Below are positions 26,629 through 34,504 of a stretch of DNA of 48,569 bases, piece by piece. Position 1 is the stretch's first letter. Each line of letters begins with the position of its first letter. The notes under the pieces are model-generated. The model was not told where the DNA came from. It worked only from the letters and a program-made list of their open reading frames with translations, and did no database searches. The stretch is from Amycolatopsis sp. MtRt-6. GTDB taxonomy: Bacteria; Actinomycetota; Actinomycetes; Mycobacteriales; Pseudonocardiaceae. The position numbers and the translations under genes are program-made. The stretch is from the NCBI RefSeq assembly GCF_017308975.1, contig NZ_JADWPD010000052.1:1-48569 (forward strand), in the 5' to 3' direction.

Positions 26629-27555
26629 ATGCGTGCTGCAACACTGGATTCCGTCCCCGCCGGCCCGTCCGTGAGCGAGGTGGCGAAGCCGCGCCCGGAA
26701 GCGGGGGAGCTGCTGGTTCGGGTGGCCGCGTCCTCGGTCAACGGCTTCGACACCGCCACCGCCGCGGGCTACCTGCAGGGTGTGCTGGAGCACCGGTTCC
26801 CGCTGGTGCCGGGCAAGGACTTCGCCGGGACGGTCGAAGCCCTGGGCGAAGGCGTCGAGGGCTTCGCGGTGGGGGACGCGGTCTTCGGCGTGGTGATGAA
26901 GCCCTTCCTGGGGACGGGGTCGCTGGCCGACTACGTCACCGTGTCCGCGGCCTACGGCGTGGCCCCCATCCCGCCCGCGCTGAGCTTGCGCGAAGCCGGC
27001 GCGCTGGGCCTGGCGGGCACCGCGGCGCTGGACGCCCTGAACGCGGTGGGCCTGGGCAAGGGGGAGACGGTCCTGATCTCCGGCGCCACCGGCGGCGTCG
27101 GCACGTTGGCGGTGCAGCTCGCGGTCGCGCGCGGCGCCCGGGTCATCGCCACCGCCCGCTCCGGCGCGGAGACCGACTTCGTCACCGGCCTCACTCCGGT
27201 CGCCGGGATCCAGGTCGTCGATTTCACCGGCGATCTCCCCACCCAGGTGCAGGCGTTCGCGCCGGACGGCCTGGACGCGGTGCTGCACCTGGCCGGCGAC
27301 GGCGACCAGCTGGCGCGCCTGCTGCGTCCGGGCGGCCGCTTCGCCTCCACTCTCGGTGTCACGCCCGAGGGCGTCACCGCCGTATCGGTGATGGCCGATC
27401 CGAACCCCCGGACCCTGGCTCGGCTCGCCGCCGAGGCCGCGTCGGGCGCGCTGCGTATCCCGGTCACCGCCACCTACCCCTTGGACCGGGTCGGTGAGGC
27501 GTTCGCCGCGTTCGGCGCGGGGACGCTCGGCAAGGTCGCCATCACCCACGCCTGA
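26629..27555 (+). CDS. NADP-dependent quinone oxidoreductase (zinc-free MDR family)
   Basis: A 308-residue medium-chain reductase of the quinone oxidoreductase type: VRVAASSVNGFDTATAAGYL, VPGKDFAGTVEALGEGVEGF, and a Rossmann motif ISGATGGVGTLAVQLAVARG. No zinc-binding cysteines are present. It reduces quinones or enones with NADPH. ATG 26629 follows AAGGTGA. It is the first gene of an operon with an intradiol dioxygenase, a SnoaL-like protein and an SDR, and is controlled by the divergent TetR. Confidence 0.9.
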   Translation: MRAATLDSVPAGPSVSEVAKPRPEAGELLVRVAASSVNGFDTATAAGYLQGVLEHRFPLVPGKDFAGTVEALGEGVEGFAVGDAVFGVVMKPFLGTGSLADYVTVSAAYGVAPIPPALSLREAGALGLAGTAALDALNAVGLGKGETVLISGATGGVGTLAVQLAVARGARVIATARSGAETDFVTGLTPVAGIQVVDFTGDLPTQVQAFAPDGLDAVLHLAGDGDQLARLLRPGGRFASTLGVTPEGVTAVSVMADPNPRTLARLAAEAASGALRIPVTATYPLDRVGEAFAAFGAGTLGKVAITHA

Positions 27556-27589
27556 ACCGATTTCCCTCTCCTCCGGAAAGGAACACACC

Positions 27590-28486
27590 ATGCTCCCGAC
27601 GACGCTTCCTTCATGGGCTCACATCGCCCCGGGCATGATCAATCCCCGGGCGGTGCGGCTGGTGGAGGCGTTCAAAGACGCCCTGGCCCGCATGCGTGAC
27701 GAGCACGGCCTCACCTTCGACGACGTGCACACGGTCACCACGCTGCTGACGGAGCTGCACGACGCCACCGGCGTGCCGCTGTCGCTGTGCGCCATGCCGC
27801 TGTTCAGCGAGGTATTCCAGGGCGGTGGCAACGGCTACACGATCTCCGAAGACGTGGACAGCCCGACCTACGTCCCCGATGCGCCGCTGATCGACAACCC
27901 GGGCCGGCTCCCGATGCGCGCCGACGAACCCGGCGTCCCGCTGATCGCCTCCGGCCGCGTCCTCGACGGCCACGGCAACCCGCTGGCCGGCGCGGAAATG
28001 GTGATCTACCACGCGTCCAACGACGGCGTCTACTCCGGCATCTGGGACGACGGCCAGCCCCAGTACAACCTGCGCGGCCGCCAGCTCACCGACGCCGAAG
28101 GCCGCTACGCCTTCACCACCATCACCCCGGTGCCGTATTCCAACACGCCGAGCCAGGCCGCCAAGGCCGTGACGGCGGCGGCCACGGCACTGGGCCGCAG
28201 CATCTACCGGCCGGCCCACATCCACTACGAAATCCACCACCCCGACCTGATCAAGCCCTACCGAGGAGAGGTCTACTTCGCCGGCGACCCCATCATCCCC
28301 ATCGACTTCGTCGGCCCCAAGATCGCCGCACCATCCCTGCAGGCCGAGACGACCCTGCACGAAGACCCCGAGGACATCACCGCCCACGGCTTCGCCGGTC
28401 CCTACAACACGGCGGTCTACGACTTCGTCCTCAAAACCCACACCAGCCCCGAAGCCGCCGTCGTCGGTCCGCGGCGGACGGAATGA
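27590..28486 (+). CDS. intradiol ring-cleavage dioxygenase (catechol/hydroxyquinol 1,2-dioxygenase type)
   Basis: A 298-residue non-heme Fe(III) dioxygenase. The N-terminal helical dimer domain includes AVRLVEAFKDALARMRDEHG. The catalytic domain carries the expected ligands Tyr148 (GVYSG), Tyr183 (PVPYS), His210 and His212 (RPAHIH). It opens a 1,2-dihydroxy or trihydroxy aromatic ring between the hydroxyls to give muconate-type acids. Which diol is used cannot be read. It follows the oxidoreductase after 34 bases with GGAAAGGA. It suggests aromatic breakdown or quinone detoxification in this operon. Confidence 0.92.
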   Translation: MLPTTLPSWAHIAPGMINPRAVRLVEAFKDALARMRDEHGLTFDDVHTVTTLLTELHDATGVPLSLCAMPLFSEVFQGGGNGYTISEDVDSPTYVPDAPLIDNPGRLPMRADEPGVPLIASGRVLDGHGNPLAGAEMVIYHASNDGVYSGIWDDGQPQYNLRGRQLTDAEGRYAFTTITPVPYSNTPSQAAKAVTAAATALGRSIYRPAHIHYEIHHPDLIKPYRGEVYFAGDPIIPIDFVGPKIAAPSLQAETTLHEDPEDITAHGFAGPYNTAVYDFVLKTHTSPEAAVVGPRRTE

Positions 28487-28923
28487 CCGACGAGGACGCG
28501 ATCGCCTGGCGCCTGGCCCGGCTGAACACCGCGTTCGTCCACCACTACGACCGGCGCGAACACGACGAGGTCCTGGCGCGGTTCACCCCGGACGCGGTCT
28601 ACGAGGTCCACGGTCAGGTTCTGCACGGTCACGCGGAGATCAAGGCGGTGCTCGACGCCCGCCCCGGACCCGAGCTGACCGTGCGCCATCTCGTCACCAA
28701 CCTGCATTTCCACACCATCAGTGACAACGACGCCCACGGCGCCTCGTGCCTGACCGCGTTCGTCGGCCCGGCTCCCGCCGGTGCGGGCCCGGCCCGCTAT
28801 CCGGCGGCGAACGCGGGCCACCTCACCCAGCTGACCGATCGCTACGCCCTGCACGAAGGCCGCTGGAAGATCGCGGGCCGTATCGCGGAGAAACTCCTCG
28901 TCCCGGCCACGACCGTCGCCTGA
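28483..28923 (+). CDS. SnoaL/NTF2-like protein (gamma-BHAD type)
   Basis: A 146-residue cone-fold protein: LARLNTAFVHHYDRREHDEV, ARFTPDAVYEVHGQVLHGHA, VRHLVTNLHFHTISDNDAHG and DRYALHEGRWKIAGRIAEKL. Such proteins bind or hydroxylate small aromatics, or act as scaffolds beside dioxygenases. It overlaps the dioxygenase by four bases (ATGA), so it is translationally coupled and probably acts on the same substrate. Confidence 0.85.
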   Translation: MTDEDAIAWRLARLNTAFVHHYDRREHDEVLARFTPDAVYEVHGQVLHGHAEIKAVLDARPGPELTVRHLVTNLHFHTISDNDAHGASCLTAFVGPAPAGAGPARYPAANAGHLTQLTDRYALHEGRWKIAGRIAEKLLVPATTVA

Positions 28924-28965
28924 ATTCCATTTCCCCCTCATGAAGTAATGATCGAAAGGATTGCT

Positions 28966-29648
28966 GTGTCCAGCATCGCCATTGTCGGAGCCGGCCCCGG
29001 TATGGGCCTGGCCATCGCTCGCACGTTCGGCTCGCAGGGCTTCGACGTCGCGCTGATTTCCCGCAACCGCGCCAAGCTCGACGAATTGACCGGCAAGCTC
29101 AAGGCCGAGGACATCACCGCAGCCGCGTTCCCGGCCGACGTGCTCGACCGCGACGCGCTCACCCAGGCGATCGAGGACGCCGCCACGCACTTCGGCGGCA
29201 TCGACGTCCTGGAGTACTCACCGGTCGGCGGGTTCGGCTCCACCACGTTGACCGTCCCGACCGAAACCGAGCCGTCCCACGTGCAGCACGAAATCGAATT
29301 CCAGCTCTACGGCGCCATCGCCGCCACCCGGGCCGTGCTGCCCGCGATGCGGGAGGCCGGGCGGGGACCTTGCTGTACACCACCGGCGCCGGGTCGATCG
29401 ACCCCGTGCCACAGGTCGGCAACGTCAACGCCGCCGCCGCGGCACTGCGCAACTGGGTGCTCAACCTCCACAAGGAACTCGACGGCACCGGCGTCCAGGC
29501 CGCCCACGTCGGCATCGACGTGGCGATCGGCAGTTCCGACGCGGTCATCCCCGGCTTCCCCACCGCCCCGCCCGAGCAGATCTCGCCGGTCTACTGGGAG
29601 CTGCACACCACCGATCGGGACAAAGCCGAACGCGTCTTCAGCGTCTGA
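28966..29648 (+). pseudogene. short-chain dehydrogenase with internal frameshift
   Basis: GTG 28966 follows GAAAGGA and begins SSIAIVGAGPGMGLAIARTF, an SDR cofactor motif. Coding continues to VLPAMREAG at about 29355. One base appears missing in GGCCGGGCGGGG. The next frame carries AGTLLYTTGAGSIDPVPQVG, AAAAALRNWVLNLHKELDGT and a normal end RVFSV. The catalytic Tyr/Lys segment is replaced by AAAALRNW-like sequence, so this is an atypical SDR even if the frame is repaired. It may be a true lesion or a base-calling error. Confidence 0.8.
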
Positions 29649-29659
29649 GCCTCCTGGGG

Positions 29660-29687
29660 CGCGCCGCGGCTTCCCGGCCGCGGCGCG
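29660..29687 (+). terminator. strong hairpin after the TetR-controlled operon
   Basis: A perfect 11-bp stem, CGCGCCGCGGC and GCCGCGGCGCG, with loop TTCCCG, followed by TCCTTTGT. It starts 11 bases after the SDR stop. This is a typical actinobacterial terminator without a long T run. Confidence 0.75.
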
Positions 29688-29715
29688 TCCTTTGTGGTCT
29701 GTCGGCGAGCGGACA

Positions 29716-29790
29716 CCGATCGATACCGGAAGGGCCCACCGGCGATGCGGAAGCAGTCATTGTTCCGGCCGGGGAGCGGTGGTGGACTCG
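29716..29790 (+). promoter_or_regulatory. leader upstream of SDR, homologous to the 23337 leader
   Basis: Shows CGATACCGG, CCCACCGG-N-GAT, GTCATTG, GAGCGGTGGTG and ACTCGA in the same order and spacing as the leader of the 23464 oxidoreductase. See that entry. Confidence 0.5.
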
Positions 29791-29795
29791 AAGGC

Positions 29796-30548
29796 ATGGG
29801 TCAACTCGAAAACAAGGTCGCGGTCATCACCGGCGGCAGCTCAGGAATCGGACTCGCCACGGCGCAGCGATTCGTCGAAGAGGGCGCGGTCGTCTACGTG
29901 ACCGGCCGCAAGGAACAGGAACTGACCGCCGCCGCGGCGAAGGTGGGCGCGATCCCCGTGCAAGGTGACGCATCGAATCCCGCGGACCTGGACCGGCTGT
30001 ACGACACCGTGCGCACCGACGGCCGCCGGATCGACGTGCTCGTGGCGAACGCCGGGACCGCCGAGGTCGCGGCGCTCGAAGACGTCACCGACGAGCACTT
30101 CGACCTGCACTTCGACACCAACGTCCGAAGCACGCTGAAGACCGTCAAGAAGGCTCTTCCCCTGCTCACCGACGGCGCGTCGATCGTGCTGGTCAGCTCG
30201 GTGTCGGGGAGCACCGGGACGCCGGGCATGAGTGTCTACAACGCGTCGAAGGCCGCGGTCCGCTCGTTCGCCCGGACGTGGGCGAACGAGCTCAAGGGAC
30301 GCACGATCCGGGTCAACGCGCTGGCGCCGGGAACGACGGACACGCCTTCGGTCGGGTTCTGGCTCGACGAGGAAAGCAGGCGCGAATGGATGGTGGAGCA
30401 CTCGTCGAACAATCCGCTGCGCCGGTGGGGAAAGCCGGAGGAACAGGCCAACGCGATCCTGTTCCTCGCCTCGGACCAGAGCACCTACATCACCGGCTTC
30501 GAGCTCGTGGTCGACGGTGGCATCACCCAGCTAGGCCCCTGGGGCTGA
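29796..30548 (+). CDS. short-chain dehydrogenase/reductase (classical SDR)
   Basis: A 250-residue classical SDR: VAVITGGSSGIGLATAQRFV, VLVANAGTAEVAAL (NAG motif), VLVSSVSGSTG with the catalytic serine, YNASKAA (Tyr-x3-Lys), and VVDGGITQLGPWG at the end. It is an NAD(P)-dependent alcohol/ketone enzyme. ATG 29796 is chosen by alignment to the family start; the leader upstream can also be read through but resembles regulatory DNA. Its 3' end overlaps the LysR gene tail by 18 bases. Confidence 0.92.
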   Translation: MGQLENKVAVITGGSSGIGLATAQRFVEEGAVVYVTGRKEQELTAAAAKVGAIPVQGDASNPADLDRLYDTVRTDGRRIDVLVANAGTAEVAALEDVTDEHFDLHFDTNVRSTLKTVKKALPLLTDGASIVLVSSVSGSTGTPGMSVYNASKAAVRSFARTWANELKGRTIRVNALAPGTTDTPSVGFWLDEESRREWMVEHSSNNPLRRWGKPEEQANAILFLASDQSTYITGFELVVDGGITQLGPWG

Positions 30549-31360
30549 AAGCACCATGCGCCCGGCCGCCACGCTCTTGGCGGTGTGCACGAACTCGTCC
30601 CGTGTCGCCGCCGGGATGTCCGGTCGCCAGGTCAGCATCAGCCAGGTCGGCGGCGCGTCGGCAACGGGAACGGCCACGACGGCGGAGCCGATCCGGTCGG
30701 TCGCGCTCGCCGCGGCGATCACGATCAGTTCGCCCATGGCGACCTGGTCGATGATCTCGTCGAGCGTGGCGTCCGGCCACTGCGGCCGGAAAAGGGGTTC
30801 CTGGGCGACATCGCCGGCCGAAACCGCGGGCTTCGCCGCGAGCGGATGATCCCGGGGGAGCAACGCGACAGTTTCTTCTTCGACGAGTTCGGTGAATTCC
30901 AGTCCGCCCAGCTCGTCGTAGCCGCACGTGACCGCGACGTCCGCGGAGCCGGCGCGGACGACGTCGAGGTGGTCCCGGGTGAACACCACCTCGACGTCGG
31001 CCGCGCCGGGCCGGCGCCGGTAGGCCCGCACCACGTCGGCCAGCAGCCCGGCGCCGTGCCCGGCGGAGTGGCCACCACCAGGCGGTGGGGGCGCCCGCTG
31101 CGCTGGGCGCGCACCACCGCGGCGTCCACCGCGGCCAGCGCTTTCCGGCTCTCGATCAGGAAAACCGCTCCGGCCGCCGTGAGGGCGACCCGGCGGCTCG
31201 TGCGCTCGAACAGCTGGACACCGAGCCGGCGTTCCAGTCTGCCGATCGCCCTGGACAGCGGCGGCTGGGCGATTCCGAGCCGTTCCGCGGCCCGGCCGAA
31301 ATGCAGTTCCTCGGCGACCGCGACGAAGTATTCGAGCTCACGCGTCTCCACCCGTTCCAT
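30531..31360 (-). pseudogene. LysR-family regulator with internal frameshift
   Basis: The N-terminal half is MERVETRELEYFVAVAEELH, FGRAAERLGIAQPPLSRAIG, a complete LysR HTH. At about 31060 (ATPPGTAPG) one base is missing. The effector domain continues in another frame as LLADVVRAYRRRPG, VVRAGSADVAVTCGYDELGG and on to 30531. Repairing one base restores a normal LysR of about 276 residues. It is divergent from an LLM oxidoreductase, with a T-N11-A site between. It may be a base-calling error. Confidence 0.85.
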
Positions 31361-31370
31361 ATCCACAGAG

Positions 31371-31383
31371 TAACAGTCCGTTA
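31371..31383. promoter_or_regulatory. LysR box (T-N11-A)
   Basis: TAACAGTCCGTTA with dyad TAAC/GTTA fits the LysR T-N11-A rule and sits in the 45-base divergent spacer between the LysR gene and the LLM oxidoreductase. Confidence 0.7.
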
Positions 31384-31405
31384 TCGGAAAAGAGGAGTAA
31401 CAGCT

Positions 31406-32329
31406 GTGACGTACCCAGGAAAGGTTTCTTTCGGTTTCTGCGTGAACAACGCGATCGGGAATGTGCCGGATCTGCTGCGTGCGGTCCGGCAGGCCGACCG
31501 TGACGGGCTCGACCTGGTCTCGGTGATGGACCACCCCTACACCGGTGACCAGTTGGACGCCTACGCGTTTCTCGGGTTCGTCCTGGGCGCGACCGAGCGG
31601 CTCACCGGCTTCGCCAACGTCACCAACCTGCCGACCCGGCCCGCCCCCATGCTGGCCCGCACGGTGACGTCGTTGTCGGCACTGTCCGGTGGCCGTGTGG
31701 TGCTCGGCCTCGGGGTGGGCCTGCAGTGGGACCGGATCGCCGACATGGGCGTTCCCCGGCTGTCGCCCGGGGAGGCCGTCGCCGCCTTCGAGGAAGCGAT
31801 CGTCCTGGTCAAGCAGCTGGCCGGGGGCGGCCCGCCGGTCACCTACGAAGGCACGCACTACCGGGTGAACCGGATCGACCCCGCACCCGTGGCCGCGCCG
31901 GAAGTCTGGACCGGTTCGAGCGGCCCGAAGTCGCTGGCCGCGACCGGCCGGGTCGCGGACGGCTGGCTGCCGCCCTATTTCGCGGACTGGCTCAGCGAGC
32001 GGTACCGCACGTCCCGGCCGGTCATCGACGAGGCCGCGACGGCCGCCGGCCGCGATCCCGGCGAGGTCCGCACGATCTACAACTTCGCCGGGCGGATCGC
32101 CGAGCGGCCCCTGAACGCAACCCGCGACGAGGACGGCCGCTGGGTCGGCGGGTCGGCGGCGCAGTGGGTCGAGGAGCTGACCGGGGCCGTGCTGGAGCAC
32201 GGCGCGGCCGGCTTCAACTTCGCCGAGCCCCACGGATTCGCCGAGGACCTGACCGTGCTCGGCCGGTGGGCCAACGAGATCGTCCCCGCCGTGCGCGAGG
32301 CCGTCGCCAAGGAGCAGGCAGGCGACTGA
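31406..32329 (+). CDS. LLM class F420-dependent oxidoreductase
   Basis: A 307-residue luciferase-like protein: VSFGFCVNNAIGNVPDLLRA, GLDLVSVMDHPYTGDQLDAY, GGRVVLGLGVGLQWDRIADM and PEVWTGSSGPKSLAATGRVA. These are typical of F420-dependent oxidoreductases in actinobacteria. GTG 31406 follows AGAGGAG. It is divergent from the LysR gene and is its likely target. It lies upstream of the zinc alcohol dehydrogenase but is separated by that gene's own control region. Confidence 0.9.
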   Translation: MTYPGKVSFGFCVNNAIGNVPDLLRAVRQADRDGLDLVSVMDHPYTGDQLDAYAFLGFVLGATERLTGFANVTNLPTRPAPMLARTVTSLSALSGGRVVLGLGVGLQWDRIADMGVPRLSPGEAVAAFEEAIVLVKQLAGGGPPVTYEGTHYRVNRIDPAPVAAPEVWTGSSGPKSLAATGRVADGWLPPYFADWLSERYRTSRPVIDEAATAAGRDPGEVRTIYNFAGRIAERPLNATRDEDGRWVGGSAAQWVEELTGAVLEHGAAGFNFAEPHGFAEDLTVLGRWANEIVPAVREAVAKEQAGD

Positions 32330-32366
32330 CCGGCGGGTTTCCTCTGAGGGTGCTACCCTCGGGAGA

Positions 32367-32388
32367 AAATGGGAAGGGCGTTCCATTT
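32367..32388. promoter_or_regulatory. TetR-type operator, copy 3 (alcohol dehydrogenase control region)
   Basis: A 22-bp palindrome with perfect arms AAATGG and CCATTT and centre GAAGGGCGTT. It matches copies at 26546 and 26589. It is followed directly by a further partial half-site GGTGGAACG. Confidence 0.75.
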
Positions 32389-32427
32389 AGGTGGAACGTC
32401 CATCCGTCCGGCGTCACCGCTTCGGGT

Positions 32428-32451
32428 GGGGGGTGCTGACGGCCCCTCCCA
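32428..32451 (+). promoter_or_regulatory. 24-bp GC-rich motif, copy 2
   Basis: GGGGGGTGCTG, then ACG, then GCCCCTCCCA, oriented towards the zinc alcohol dehydrogenase, whose start is 62 bases downstream. It lies 40 bases after TetR operator copy 3. Confidence 0.8.
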
Positions 32452-32512
32452 ACGCGCACATGCGCCGGGTTTGATGAATCGAGGAAGACCCGAGACCCAA
32501 GGAGGAGAATTC

Positions 32513-33535
32513 GTGCGTGGAGTGGTGATGCACAGCACCGGCGACGTCCGCGTGGAGGAGCGCGAGGATCCGAAGATCATCGAGCCGACGGACGCGATCA
32601 TCCGGTTGACGGCGACCTGCATCTGCGGGTCGGACCTGTGGCCCTACCGGGGCATCGAACCGGCCGACCACCTGCTGATGGGGCACGAGTACGTCGGCGT
32701 CGTCGAAGAGGTCGGTACCGAGGTCAAGACCGTCCAGCCGGGTGACTTCGTCGTCGGGTCGTTTGTCATCTCCGACAACACGTGCGAGATCTGCCGGGCC
32801 GGCTACCAGTCCAAGTGCGTACACGCCGAGTTCGTGCACGGCGGCATCGGCACCCAGGCCGAGCTGGCCCGCATCCCCCAAGCGGACGGCACCCTCGTCG
32901 TCACCCCCGGACAGCCGGATCCCGAGCTGATCCCGTCACTGCTGGCCGCCTCCGACGTGCTGGGCACCGGCTGGTTCGGCGCGGTCGCCGCCGAGGCGGG
33001 CCCCGGCAAGACCGTCGCGGTCGTGGGCGACGGGGCGGTCGGCCTGATGGCGGTGCTGGCCGCCAAGCAGCTCGGTGCCGAGCGGATCATCGCGATGTCC
33101 CGCCACGCCGACCGGCAGAAGCTCGCGCTGGAGTACGGGGCCACCGACATCGTCACCGAACGTGGTGACGAGGGCGTGGCGAAGATCAAGGAACTCACGA
33201 ACGGGCTCGGTGCCCACAGCGTGGTCGAAGCCGTGGGTACCCAGGAGTCCACCATGCAGGCGATCGGAGCCACCCGCGGGGGCGGTCACCTGGGCTTCGT
33301 CGGCGTGAACTACGACGTCAAGATCCCCGGCATCGACCTGTTCTTCGCCGGCATCCACCTGCACGGCGGACCCGCTCCGGTGCGCCGGTTCCTGCCTGAG
33401 CTGATCCAGCTCATCTGGGACCGCAAGATCGACCCCGGCAAGGTCTTCGACCTCACCCTGCCGCTGGACCAGGCCGCCAAAGGCTACAAGGCGATGGACG
33501 AGCGCCGCGCCGTCAAGGTCATGCTGACCTTCTGA
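32513..33535 (+). CDS. zinc-dependent alcohol dehydrogenase
   Basis: A 340-residue MDR enzyme. Catalytic zinc ligands are in CICGSDLWPY and GHEYVG. The structural zinc loop shows CEIC and a later SKC. The NAD(P) fold is AVVGDGAVGLMAVLAAKQLG. It oxidises alcohols or reduces aldehydes. GTG 32513 follows AAGGAGGAG. The control region holds both a TetR-type operator and the 24-bp motif. An MmyB-like regulator follows after 33 bases in the same direction. Confidence 0.92.
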   Translation: MRGVVMHSTGDVRVEEREDPKIIEPTDAIIRLTATCICGSDLWPYRGIEPADHLLMGHEYVGVVEEVGTEVKTVQPGDFVVGSFVISDNTCEICRAGYQSKCVHAEFVHGGIGTQAELARIPQADGTLVVTPGQPDPELIPSLLAASDVLGTGWFGAVAAEAGPGKTVAVVGDGAVGLMAVLAAKQLGAERIIAMSRHADRQKLALEYGATDIVTERGDEGVAKIKELTNGLGAHSVVEAVGTQESTMQAIGATRGGGHLGFVGVNYDVKIPGIDLFFAGIHLHGGPAPVRRFLPELIQLIWDRKIDPGKVFDLTLPLDQAAKGYKAMDERRAVKVMLTF

Positions 33536-33568
33536 CACCACTCACAGCGGACACGGACGGCGGAGGGC

Positions 33569-34480
33569 ATGAGCAAGAAGGACAAGGTGCGGGAGTTCCT
33601 GATTTCCCGCCGCGCGCACGTCACCCCAGAACAGGCGGGGTTGCCCGCGGGCGGTGGCGAACGGCGGGTACCCGGCCTGCGCCGCGAAGAGGTCGCCACC
33701 CTCGCCGGTGTCAGCGTCGACTACTACACGCAACTCGAGCGCGGCGACCTCGGCGGTGCCTCGGAAAGCGTGCTCAACGCCATCGCGCGAGCGCTGCACC
33801 TCAACGACGTGGAACGCGAATACCTGTTCGACCTGGCCCGCACCACGGCATCGAAAGCGTCGCAGGGCCGGAGACCGGTCAAGACGTCGGTGCGGGCCTC
33901 GGTGCAGCGAGTCCTCGACAACATCGCCCTGCCCGCCATCGTGATCAACGCGCGGCACGACCTCATTGCCGCCAACCTCATGGGCCGGGCCATGTTCGCC
34001 CCGCACTTCGAAGCCGAGAAGCCGAACCTGGCCCGGTTCATCTTCCTGGACCCCCGCGCCCCGGACTTCTACGTCGACTGGCCGCTGGCCCGCAGCATGA
34101 CCGCCGCGATGCTCCGGCTCGCGGCCGGCCGTGACCCGCTCGACCACGACCTCACCGCACTCATCGGCGAGCTCTCCACACTCAGCCCGCAGTTCCGCAC
34201 GGACTGGGCCGAGCAGGACGTGCACGAGCACCGCACCGGGCAGAAGGTCTACCGCCACCCCGAAGTCGGCGAGCTCGACGTCACCTTCGACGTGTTCGAA
34301 CTCCCCGGCGAGCCCGGCCTGTCCGTCGTCACCTACAGCGCCGAGAAGGACTCCGCCTCCGCCGACAGGTTCGCGATCCTCGCCACGTGGGCGGCCACCC
34401 GAAGCTCCGAAAGCCCGGATCGTCCCCGTGCAGCCCGAGGTGGGGACCGGCGGGGTCAGACCGCTGCAGACGACAGCTGA
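33569..34480 (+). CDS. XRE-family regulator with MmyB-like ligand domain
   Basis: A 303-residue protein, a paralogue of the one at 19963. The HTH includes RRVPGLRREEVATLAGVSVD and YYTQLERGDLGG. The ligand domain includes LIAANLMGRAMFAPHFEAEK and HPEVGELDVTFDVFELPGEP. It is co-directional with the alcohol dehydrogenase, 33 bases after its stop, so it may be in the same transcript. It is convergent with the SDR gene at 34505. It could act on the dehydrogenase or the SDR. Confidence 0.88.
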   Translation: MSKKDKVREFLISRRAHVTPEQAGLPAGGGERRVPGLRREEVATLAGVSVDYYTQLERGDLGGASESVLNAIARALHLNDVEREYLFDLARTTASKASQGRRPVKTSVRASVQRVLDNIALPAIVINARHDLIAANLMGRAMFAPHFEAEKPNLARFIFLDPRAPDFYVDWPLARSMTAAMLRLAAGRDPLDHDLTALIGELSTLSPQFRTDWAEQDVHEHRTGQKVYRHPEVGELDVTFDVFELPGEPGLSVVTYSAEKDSASADRFAILATWAATRSSESPDRPRAARGGDRRGQTAADDS

Positions 34481-34504
34481 CTCGCTTACGGGCAGCGCTC
34501 TCGT

